64,000 nucleotides of DNA. Source: Pollutibacter sp044353505 (lineage in GTDB: Bacteria > Bacteroidota > Bacteroidia > Chitinophagales > Chitinophagaceae). The stretch's first letter is position 1. Every line of letters starts with the position of its first letter. Location of the stretch: assembly GCA_044353505.1 (NCBI GenBank), contig JBILBU010000002.1, positions 1 to 64,000 of the forward strand. Direction: 5' to 3'. Below, in pieces: positions 8,036-14,694 of this stretch. The notes under the pieces were generated by a model that searched no databases, was not told the origin of the DNA, and was given only the letters and a program-made list of their open reading frames with translations. A program made the position numbers and the translations under genes.

Positions 8036-9298
8036 ATGGTTGATGTATTACTTGGTTTACAATGGGGCGATGAAGGGAAAGGGAAAATTGTGGATTATTT
8101 CGCTCCTAACTATGATATCATCGCCAGGTTCCAGGGCGGTCCAAATGCAGGACACACGCTTTACATTAAAGGTGAAAAAGTTGTTCTTCATCAAATCCCT
8201 TCAGGAATATTTCATGAAAATAAGGTCAACCTTATTGGCAATGGCGTAGTGCTTGATGCGGTGACCTTGAAAAAAGAATTTGACAAGGTCTCGGCATTTG
8301 GGATTGATGGAAGAAAGAATCTCTATGTTGCTGAAAGGACGCATCTTATTCTCCCATCGCACAGGGCGTTGGACAGAGCTTCTGAGATTTCAAAAGGAAA
8401 TGAAAAAATTGGCTCAACCCTCAAGGGTATTGGTCCTGCCTACATGGATAAGACAGGAAGAAATGGTCTTCGTGTAGGGGATCTTCTCGACAAAAATTTC
8501 ACTACCCAGTACATCAAGCTTCGCATGAAGCACCAGCGTTTGCTGGATTCTTTTGGTTTTAATGATGACATCACCGAGTGGGAAGAGGAGTTTTTTGAAG
8601 CCATTGAATTTATGCGCACACTGAAGATTGTGAACGGCGAATACTTTATCAATGATAAAATCAGGGAAGGAAAAAAAGTGCTTGCAGAAGGTGCTCAGGG
8701 AAGTATGTTGGATGTAGATTTTGGCACTTTCCCATTTGTAACTTCTTCCAGTACAATCTCTGCAGGTGTTTGTACTGGCTTGGGAATCCCCCCACAAAAA
8801 ATCAAAGATGTGTATGGTGTTACCAAAGCCTATTGCACCAGGGTGGGTAGCGGACCATTCCCCACAGAGCTTCATGAGGAAACAGGAGAGCGCCTTAGAA
8901 AGGTGGGCAATGAATTTGGGGCAACTACTGGAAGGCCTCGTCGTTGTGGATGGATTGATCTTGTGGCGCTCAATTTCGCATGCATGATTAATGGGGTAAC
9001 CAAGATTGTCATGACCAAATCTGACGTCCTGGATGCGTTTGAGGATCTTTCAGTGTGTACCAGCTACGGTATAGACGGGCGTCAAGATAAATCTGTACCC
9101 TATCAAATGTCAAAAACCCCCATAACTCCACATTACGAGCAATTCCCAGGTTGGATGACGGATATCACTAAAATCAGAGATCTGAGCAGTTTGCCGGAAG
9201 CCATGAAGCAGTACATTCAGTTTATCAACGAGTATCTTGGTGTTCATGTAAGCCATATCTCTAATGGTCCGGAGCGAGAGCAGATCATCAAGTGCTAG
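8036..9298 (+). CDS. purA: Adenylosuccinate synthetase
   Basis: The enzyme joins IMP and aspartate using GTP, the first step from IMP to AMP. The 420 residues match the family. The N-terminal signature is LLGLQWGDEGKGKIVD, with the GDEGKGK phosphate loop and catalytic Asp. QGGPNAGHTL and GVVLDAVTL follow, then GSTLKGIGPAY. The guanine and IMP-binding segment is EFGATTGRPRRCGW, and the GTP base contact is in MTKSDVLD. It stands alone between the Rel/SpoT gene and an unrelated acidic protein and has no purine-operon neighbours here. Confidence 0.98.
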   Translation: MVDVLLGLQWGDEGKGKIVDYFAPNYDIIARFQGGPNAGHTLYIKGEKVVLHQIPSGIFHENKVNLIGNGVVLDAVTLKKEFDKVSAFGIDGRKNLYVAERTHLILPSHRALDRASEISKGNEKIGSTLKGIGPAYMDKTGRNGLRVGDLLDKNFTTQYIKLRMKHQRLLDSFGFNDDITEWEEEFFEAIEFMRTLKIVNGEYFINDKIREGKKVLAEGAQGSMLDVDFGTFPFVTSSSTISAGVCTGLGIPPQKIKDVYGVTKAYCTRVGSGPFPTELHEETGERLRKVGNEFGATTGRPRRCGWIDLVALNFACMINGVTKIVMTKSDVLDAFEDLSVCTSYGIDGRQDKSVPYQMSKTPITPHYEQFPGWMTDITKIRDLSSLPEAMKQYIQFINEYLGVHVSHISNGPEREQIIKC

Positions 9299-9386
9299 GC
9301 AAACGTAGAAAAAGAAAAAATAGTTTTAAAAAATTTGGTCAAGTAAAAAACTCTCAGAAATTTTACGGGGTAAATCTCTTCTAGTT

Positions 9387-9791
9387 ATGGCAAAGTCAGA
9401 AAAGGAAAAAAAAGTTACCAAGAAAGCGAGTAGCAACAATTCTGCTTCTAAGGTTGAGAAGTCGGAATCAAAGTCCAGTAAAATGGATAATGTTGATGAC
9501 GATGATGATCTTGATTTAGATGATGATCCACTACCAAAGAAATCGGCTAAGTCGTCTGGAGACGAAGATGAGGATGATGTTGAAGTGTCGGATGATTGGG
9601 AAAAGTCGGAAGACGACGACAATTGGGATCCTGACTTTAACGAATTTGATCTTCCAAAATCAAAGACAAAAAAGCCGTCTACTGGCAATAAGAAATCAGG
9701 GGATGATGATTTCTCCATCGATGATGAATTCAAAGACTTATACTTTGATGATGCTGCTGGTGGTGGGTTTGATGATGAAGATGATTTCTAG
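9387..9791 (+). CDS. Highly acidic low-complexity protein
   Basis: This 134-residue protein has a Lys/Ser-rich first third (MAKSEKEKKVTKKASSN) and then long Asp/Glu-rich runs such as NVDDDDDLDLDDD, split by short basic patches (PKKS, PKSKTKKP). The end is GGGFDDEDDF. No membrane segment, signal peptide or fold motif is seen, and it is probably disordered. The charge pattern resembles histone-chaperone or nucleic-acid-mimic proteins, and the acidic tail closed by Phe recalls the tip of single-strand DNA-binding proteins, but no function can be assigned. The reverse strand also has an open frame (a Ser-rich mirror), which is a by-product of GAT repeats. It converges with gatA, leaving a 10-base gap. 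Confidence 0.8.
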   Translation: MAKSEKEKKVTKKASSNNSASKVEKSESKSSKMDNVDDDDDLDLDDDPLPKKSAKSSGDEDEDDVEVSDDWEKSEDDDNWDPDFNEFDLPKSKTKKPSTGNKKSGDDDFSIDDEFKDLYFDDAAGGGFDDEDDF

Positions 9792-9801
9792 GCAGGGCGC
9801 A

Positions 9802-11229
9802 TCATTTTCCCAATTGCGACTTCGAAAATTGCAACAGCTTAGTTTCTTCTAGTCTGTCAGACATGATCTGAATACCAAATGGCATGCCGTTGCTGTGTTT
9901 GAATAGTGGTATGGATATGCCTGCAATGCCTGCCAAGTTTGCATAGACCGTGTATAGGTCTCCTAAAAACATTTCAACTGAGTCGTTGCTCTTTTCTCCA
10001 AATTTAAATGCAGGAGAGGGCACTGTTGGCATCAGGATAAGGTCGTATGATTTGAATACCTCATTTGTTTTCTCTACAATTAATCTTCTTACTTGCTGTG
10101 CTTTCGCATAATAGGCATCGTAGTAGCCAGTGCTAAGTACGAAGGTCCCAAGCATGATTCTTTTTTTAACTTCTTTCCCAAAACCTTCAGACCTGGTTTC
10201 TTTATACAGATCATTTAGATTTTCGGTTGACTTTTTGGTTCTATGTCCAAATTTAACGCCATCATACCTAGAAAGATTTGATGAGGCCTCTGCAGTTGTT
10301 AGCACATAATAAGCAGGAACCACGTGGTCGATGTAATTGAAGTCAACTGGCTCGATGGTATGTCCCTCTGACTTGAGTTGTTCCATCAGGTTGCCTATTG
10401 CAGTCCTGATTTCAGGATCAAGGGAGGGGTGATCTAGGGCTTGTGGGAAATAGGCGATTTTAAATTTCTTGTTGGTATCCAGCGCTGATTCGTATGCTGG
10501 TACTGGAGAGGCTGTGCAGGTGCTGTCGTATTCATCAGCTCCGGCGATAACCGACAAAACCAGTGAAAGGTCTATGATGTTTTTTGAAAAAATTCCAATT
10601 TGGTCGAATGATGAGGCGTAAGCGATTAGCCCATATCTGGAAATTCTGCCGTAGCCTGGTTTCATGCCAACGATACCGCAGAAGTCTGCCGGCTGCCTTA
10701 CAGAGCCACCTGTGTCTGATCCAAGGCTAACCATGCACATGTCAGCTTGAACCGCAACAGCTGAGCCGCCAGAAGATCCACCGGGCACCCTGCTCTCATC
10801 AGCGGCATTCAGCACTTTTCCGTAGTATGAGTTTTCATTTGAAGACCCCATTGCAAATTCATCACAATTGAGATTTCCAATGATGATGGCGTCTTGATCT
10901 AGAAGTCGTTGGATTGCCGTAGCGTTATAAATGGCAGTATACCCACTCAGGATTGCAGAGGAGGCCGTTACCCTGTGGTTTTCATAACAGAGAATATCTT
11001 TGATGCCAACGACTACACCATATAACTTTCCCCAAGAGGAGGGTGTGTTTATTTTTGCATCAAGTGCTCGTGCACGATCCATTGCTTCTTGCTCATATAT
11101 GGCAATGAAGGCATTGAGGTGTTGCTTCTCTCTAATCTTGTTAAGGTAAGAGGAAACTACGTCTACGCAGTTGCATGCGCCTTCAGACAGAGATTGGTGA
11201 AGCTCAGGTATAGATGTATGTGTATACAA
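9802..11229 (-). CDS. gatA: Glutamyl-tRNA(Gln)/aspartyl-tRNA(Asn) amidotransferase subunit A
   Basis: This 475-residue amidase-signature protein supplies ammonia for converting mischarged Glu-tRNA(Gln) or Asp-tRNA(Asn). The catalytic lysine is in VVVGIKDILCYE, the cis-Ser region is PGGSSGGSAVAV, and the nucleophile Ser is in LGSDTGGSVRQPADFCG. FGIQIMSDRLEE is near the C-terminus. The start codon is TTG at 11229 (reading MYTHTSIPELHQ); two codons upstream is an in-frame stop and the next internal ATG is about 50 codons in, so TTG is the only sensible start. gatB and gatC are not in the window. It lies 60 bases behind tatA on the same strand. Confidence 0.93.
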   Translation of the reverse strand: MYTHTSIPELHQSLSEGACNCVDVVSSYLNKIREKQHLNAFIAIYEQEAMDRARALDAKINTPSSWGKLYGVVVGIKDILCYENHRVTASSAILSGYTAIYNATAIQRLLDQDAIIIGNLNCDEFAMGSSNENSYYGKVLNAADESRVPGGSSGGSAVAVQADMCMVSLGSDTGGSVRQPADFCGIVGMKPGYGRISRYGLIAYASSFDQIGIFSKNIIDLSLVLSVIAGADEYDSTCTASPVPAYESALDTNKKFKIAYFPQALDHPSLDPEIRTAIGNLMEQLKSEGHTIEPVDFNYIDHVVPAYYVLTTAEASSNLSRYDGVKFGHRTKKSTENLNDLYKETRSEGFGKEVKKRIMLGTFVLSTGYYDAYYAKAQQVRRLIVEKTNEVFKSYDLILMPTVPSPAFKFGEKSNDSVEMFLGDLYTVYANLAGIAGISIPLFKHSNGMPFGIQIMSDRLEETKLLQFSKSQLGK

Positions 11230-11233
11230 AAAT

Positions 11234-11241
11234 CAAATCTA
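11234..11241 (-). promoter_or_regulatory. -7 promoter box for gatA
   Basis: On the minus strand this reads TAGATTTG, an exact TAnnTTTG match that ends four bases before the TTG start codon of gatA. It lies in the 60-base gap after tatA, so gatA may have its own leaderless transcript. No -33 element is seen. Confidence 0.45.
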
Positions 11242-11289
11242 GCCGTTTAAAAAAACGGGTGAGGAATAAGGTGAAAGGGGGAGAATCGA

Positions 11290-11502
11290 TTACTGGGCTG
11301 GCTTGTCTTTTTCCTGGATGCCTTCTTCGATTTCTTTTTTCACGTTTGATTTGGCATCGTTGAATTCACGAATACCCTTTCCGATTCCACGCATAAACTC
11401 AGGAATTTTTCTTCCTCCAAACAGGATAAGTACTGCAAGTATGATGAAGATCCACTCAGAGCCACCTGGCATAGCGATCAAAAACGTGTTATTTGATAAC
11501 AT
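11290..11502 (-). CDS. tatA: Sec-independent translocase protein TatA/TatE
   Basis: This 70-residue protein has the TatA layout: a short periplasmic N-terminus, one membrane helix (EWIFIILAVLILF), the hinge FGGRKIPEFMRGIGKGIREF, an amphipathic helix, and a charged tail (KKEIEEGIQEKDKPAQ). TatA proteins oligomerise to form the pore for folded twin-arginine substrates. The window also encodes a likely Tat substrate, the phosphoesterase at 38441. It precedes gatA in the same direction. Confidence 0.93.
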   Translation of the reverse strand: MLSNNTFLIAMPGGSEWIFIILAVLILFGGRKIPEFMRGIGKGIREFNDAKSNVKKEIEEGIQEKDKPAQ

Positions 11503-11567
11503 GATAAAATATTTTAGTAGAAGACAAATTTAATGATTTTTTACCCGCAAAGGGTGAAGAAGGGCAT

Positions 11568-11593
11568 AAAAAAATCCCGTCAAAGACGGGATT
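11568..11593 (-). terminator. Intrinsic terminator after rplS
   Basis: On the minus strand AATCCCGTC and GACGGGATT form a perfect 9 bp stem with loop TTT, followed by a run of seven T. It lies 21 bases behind the rplS stop and separates it from tatA. Confidence 0.92.
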
Positions 11594-11614
11594 AACAAAT
11601 ATTTTCCAGTTGGC

Positions 11615-11971
11615 TTATCTAACTCTTTTTTCTTTAATCCTGGCTCTTTTACCACTTCTTGTTCTGAGGAAGTAAAGTTTTGCCCTGCGCACTTTACCAG
11701 TTTTGTTAAGTACTACAGATTCAATGTTGGGAGAAGCAACTGGGAAAGTCCTTTCAACGCCAATGGCATCAGAAATCTTTCTTACAGTGAACGTGGCCGT
11801 GCTTCCTACTCCTTGGCGCTTGATTACGTCTCCTTTGAAGCTCTGGATCCTTTCTTTGTTCCCCTCAATAATTTTATAGTTAACGGTGATGTTGTCACCC
11901 GCTTTAAATTTAGGAAAGTTGTTGACCGGGGTCATCTGTTCGTGGACAAATGCAATTGCTGCTTGATTCAT
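11615..11971 (-). CDS. rplS: Large ribosomal subunit protein bL19
   Basis: bL19 lies at the interface of the 30S and 50S subunits. The hallmark segments are FKAGDNITVNYKIIEGNKER, FKGDVIKRQG, TFTVRKIS.GVERTFPVASP and KVRRAKLYFLR, ending in a basic tail. I chose the ATG at 11971 (MNQAAIAFVHEQ, 118 residues). An in-frame TTG at 11992 would add seven residues, but it lies inside the -7 promoter box (11990-11997) and so cannot be translated from this promoter. It is a single-gene unit with its own promoter and terminator. Confidence 0.95.
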   Translation of the reverse strand: MNQAAIAFVHEQMTPVNNFPKFKAGDNITVNYKIIEGNKERIQSFKGDVIKRQGVGSTATFTVRKISDAIGVERTFPVASPNIESVVLNKTGKVRRAKLYFLRTRSGKRARIKEKRVR

Positions 11972-11989
11972 AACCTGAAATTTGGACGG

Positions 11990-12020
11990 CAAAGGTAAGG
12001 GGGATTGCCGATGTTACAAA
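11990..12020 (-). promoter_or_regulatory. Full Bacteroidota promoter for rplS
   Basis: On the minus strand TTTG (12020-12017), 19 bases, then TACCTTTG (11997-11990). Both elements and the spacing fit the Bacteroidota housekeeping consensus TTTG-N19-TAnnTTTG. Transcription should start near 11985, leaving a leader of about 14 bases before the ATG at 11971. Confidence 0.85.
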
Positions 12021-12066
12021 ATTGTTTTCTTATTAGTTAGGATATAGACCTTTTGCGTGTGCCGGT

Positions 12067-12096
12067 AAAAAATGAACTGAGTACATGGTACCCAGT
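12067..12096 (-). terminator. Intrinsic terminator after rny
   Basis: On the minus strand ACTGGGTAC, loop CAT, GTACTCAGT form a 9 bp stem with one G-U pair, followed by TCA and six T. It begins eight bases behind the rny stop. Confidence 0.7.
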
Positions 12097-12103
12097 ACCT
12101 TAT

Positions 12104-13672
12104 TTATCTAGCCACATTGACAGCCCGCTTCTCCCGGATTACAGTTACCCTGATTTGGCCAGGGTAAGTCATCTCCGTCTGGATCTTCTGGGCCATTTCA
12201 AAGCTAAGTATTTCGCTTTCGCCGTCGGTTACCTTATCTGCTTCAACAATTACCCTCAATTCCCTTCCGGCCTGGATTGCGTATGCTTTTTCCACACCAT
12301 TGTAGGTAAGTGCAAGGTTTTCCAGATCTTTAATCCGCTGGATATATTGCTGCATGATTTCTCTTCTTGCACCCGGCCTTGCCCCACTAATAGAGTCACA
12401 GGCCTGGATGATTGGGGAGATCACAAACTGCATTTCGGTTTCGTCGTGGTGGGCTGCAATCGCGTTAACCACTGCAGGGTTTTCGCCGTATTTCTCAGCA
12501 AGCTTTCCACCAAGAAGGGCATGGCTTAATTCTGTTTCCTCGTCGGGCACTTTCCCGATATCGTGCAATAGACCAGCTCTTTTTGCCAGCTTAACATTCA
12601 TGCCCAATTCTGCAGCCATAAGACCACAAAGGTTGGCAACCTCTCGGCTGTGCATGAGCAGGTTTTGGCCGTATGAAGACCGGAACCTCATTTTTCCTAC
12701 TACACGTACAAGTTCTTTATGAAGACCATGAATACCTAGCTCGATAATTGTTCGCTCGCCGATTTCCATTACCTGCTCTTCCAGCTGTTTGCGTGTTTTC
12801 TCAACTACTTCTTCAATCCTTGCAGGGTGAATTCTTCCATCACTAACGAGTCGTTGTAACGCAAGTCTTGCGATCTCTCTGCGCAACGGATCAAAAGAAG
12901 AAAGGACGATTGCTTCTGGAGTATCATCTACGACTAAATCAACGCCTGTGGCTGCTTCTATTGCGCGGATGTTTCTTCCCTCACGCCCAATGATTTGTCC
13001 TTTTATTTCATCACTTTCAAGTTGGAAAACCGTTACCGTATTCTCGATGGTCTGCTCTGCTGCAGTGCGTTGAATACATTGTATGATGATTTTCCTGGCC
13101 TCTTTGTTGGCTTTCTGACGGGCGTCTTCGATGATTTCTTGTTGTAGCGACAGTGCCCTTGTTTGTGCTTCCTGTTTTAGGCCCTCAATCAATTGGGCTT
13201 TTGCGTCTTCTGCACTCAGGTTGGCAATCTTTTCCAGTTTCCTGATATGCTCTTCCTGGTGTCTTTCCAGTTCAGTTCTTTTCTGGCTGACAATCTCAAT
13301 TTGCTTATTCAAGTGATCCTTGATAGAGTCGTTTTCTTTCACCTGTTTATCCAGGGATTCAACTTTTTGATTGATTGTCAGTTCCTTTTGCTTGGCCCTA
13401 TTCTCTGAGTCACCAATTTTCCTGTTCTTTTCAAGAATTTCCCTGTCGTGGTCCTCCTTTAGCTGCACAAACTTTTCTTTTGCCTCTAGGAGTCTTTCTT
13501 TCTTAAGGTTTTCAGACTTGGTGTTTGCGTCTGATAGGATTTGTTCTGCTTGTTTCTTTGCTTCTAATACCTTTGAGGCAGTGTCTTTTGCAAAAATGAG
13601 TTTACCCAGACCTAGGCCAACTGCTGCGGCCAAGATCCCAGTTATGATGGGTATAATGAGTTGCGGTTCCAT
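12104..13672 (-). CDS. rny: Ribonuclease Y
   Basis: RNase Y is a membrane-anchored endoribonuclease that starts mRNA decay. The 522 residues show an N-terminal membrane helix (residues 4-26, LIIPIITGILAAAVGLGLGK) and a long charged coiled coil (about 30-200). A KH domain follows, with the GxxG loop in IIGREGRNIRAIE. The HD domain has LMHSREVANLCG, AGLLHDIGK and AIAAHHDE, so the metal ligands are present. It ends the leftward group pheT - coiled-coil gene - zapA - rny, a conserved order in this phylum. The A/T-rich first codons show no Shine-Dalgarno sequence. Confidence 0.97.
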   Translation of the reverse strand: MEPQLIIPIITGILAAAVGLGLGKLIFAKDTASKVLEAKKQAEQILSDANTKSENLKKERLLEAKEKFVQLKEDHDREILEKNRKIGDSENRAKQKELTINQKVESLDKQVKENDSIKDHLNKQIEIVSQKRTELERHQEEHIRKLEKIANLSAEDAKAQLIEGLKQEAQTRALSLQQEIIEDARQKANKEARKIIIQCIQRTAAEQTIENTVTVFQLESDEIKGQIIGREGRNIRAIEAATGVDLVVDDTPEAIVLSSFDPLRREIARLALQRLVSDGRIHPARIEEVVEKTRKQLEEQVMEIGERTIIELGIHGLHKELVRVVGKMRFRSSYGQNLLMHSREVANLCGLMAAELGMNVKLAKRAGLLHDIGKVPDEETELSHALLGGKLAEKYGENPAVVNAIAAHHDETEMQFVISPIIQACDSISGARPGARREIMQQYIQRIKDLENLALTYNGVEKAYAIQAGRELRVIVEADKVTDGESEILSFEMAQKIQTEMTYPGQIRVTVIREKRAVNVAR

Positions 13673-13783
13673 GAATTATATTTTTTTTCTGTTTCATAAT
13701 CAATCCCTTAGAAATACTTTCTTACGGGCAATACGGACGAAGTTAGCGAAAAACGAGCATAAAACTGCGTTAAAAAGGGCTGG

Positions 13784-14071
13784 CTAGTCTTCCAAAGCCC
13801 TGTCAATCAGTGTTTCTATCCGGTTGAGCTGCTCCTGGGATTCTGCTATATTTTCAGGCTGTTTACCTGTCTGCTGTTCTGTTACAAGCGATAGTAAAAC
13901 CATTGCCAAGTAGTCTTGCATATCTTTTCCTGCATACTGGCTTCTGAATTCGGAAAGCTGGTCGTTAAGCTTTTTTGCCATTTTCCTTACCTGCTCCTCA
14001 TCATTGGAGTTGATCTTGATGCGGTAGGTTCTGTCGCCCACCACAAGATTTATTGGAATTAAATTTTGCAT
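13784..14071 (-). CDS. zapA: Cell division protein ZapA
   Basis: This 95-residue protein fits ZapA: a short beta segment (PINLVVGDRTYRIKIN), then a long helix (QVRKMAKKLNDQLSEFRSQY) that forms a coiled-coil dimer. ZapA bundles FtsZ filaments in the division ring. It lies between the coiled-coil gene and rny, as in many Bacteroidota. A gap of 327 bases to the coiled-coil gene holds a gene on the other strand. Confidence 0.85.
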   Translation of the reverse strand: MQNLIPINLVVGDRTYRIKINSNDEEQVRKMAKKLNDQLSEFRSQYAGKDMQDYLAMVLLSLVTEQQTGKQPENIAESQEQLNRIETLIDRALED

Positions 14072-14147
14072 TTTAATATCTTTTTGCTAGATTTATTAAC
14101 AATTTATGCACTATTTGAATTTAAGCTGTTAAAAATAAGCCAAATAC

Positions 14148-14402
14148 ATGTTTGCTAAACCACGCACATCCACTTTCATAGACAACCTCACCATTGAGGT
14201 TGAGGAGGCGTTGTTTGCTCCTGTTCAGGTTGTTCTTAGGAGTGAAGATGGTAAAATTTGCTGTAAAACTGAAAAAAGTATCCTTCCTGGAATGCGTTCA
14301 ATTTATTGGGGAGGTTTAAATGATTTGCCCTACGGAGTCTATACGTTGGAATGTTCACAAGGTGACGATGTGATTGAAGTAAGAATGGTTAAAAGGGTTT
14401 AA
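14148..14402 (+). CDS. 84-residue beta-strand protein resembling a secretion-tail domain
   Basis: This frame has 84 residues and no signal peptide. The predicted pattern is a series of beta strands (FIDNLTIEVEEALFAPVQVVLRS), then SIYWGGLNDLPYGVYTLECS and a last basic strand (VIEVRMVKRV). This resembles the FlgD-like Ig fold of type IX secretion sorting tails, which end in a LPxGxYxxxV...KxxK pattern. Here it stands alone and lacks an export signal, so it is probably cytosolic. It sits on the strand opposite to the pheT-zapA gene group, and its stop overlaps the stop of the coiled-coil gene by four bases. I do not know its function; the similarity to a sorting tail is by eye. Confidence 0.7.
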   Translation: MFAKPRTSTFIDNLTIEVEEALFAPVQVVLRSEDGKICCKTEKSILPGMRSIYWGGLNDLPYGVYTLECSQGDDVIEVRMVKRV

Positions 14403-14692
14403 GCCTCATTTCCCAGTAAGGCAATACATCTGTCAATTTCTTTAATGTAATCGTTTATCTTTTTTTCGAGTGCTGCACGCGATTCTTTTGAGTCGACACC
14501 CTCTGTAGACTTCATCACGTTTAGATTCAACTCCATTTGTTTAGCAACATCTTTTATTGCATCACACTCAAGATTTTTTTCTTCAAGTGCTTTGCGAATT
14601 TTTTCATTTTCCTTTTGCAAAGTCTTCAACCTGCTGGAAACAATCCCAAGTTTTTCTGCTATCCGTTTAATTTGATCGTTTGTATCAGCCAT
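14399..14692 (-). CDS. Coiled-coil protein between pheT and zapA
   Basis: This 97-residue protein is almost all coiled coil: heptad patterns run through IKRIAEKLGIVSSRLKTLQK and KIRKALEEKNLEC, with a second helix (ALEKKINDYIKEIDRCIALL). It begins two bases after the pheT stop, so translation is probably coupled. A small coiled-coil gene at this place next to zapA is common in Bacteroidota, which suggests a role linked to ZapA or division, but that is inference. Confidence 0.85.
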   Translation of the reverse strand: MADTNDQIKRIAEKLGIVSSRLKTLQKENEKIRKALEEKNLECDAIKDVAKQMELNLNVMKSTEGVDSKESRAALEKKINDYIKEIDRCIALLGNEA

Positions 14693-14694
14693 CG

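Noticed and set aside
9326..9733. A 135-codon Ser/Asp-rich frame on the minus strand
   Set aside because: It mirrors the GAT-rich acidic gene on the plus strand; the plus-strand frame has a proper start and better context.
13673..13783. 6S RNA between zapA and rny
   Set aside because: The gap is only 111 bases and shows no long central-bubble hairpin, so it is too short for 6S RNA.
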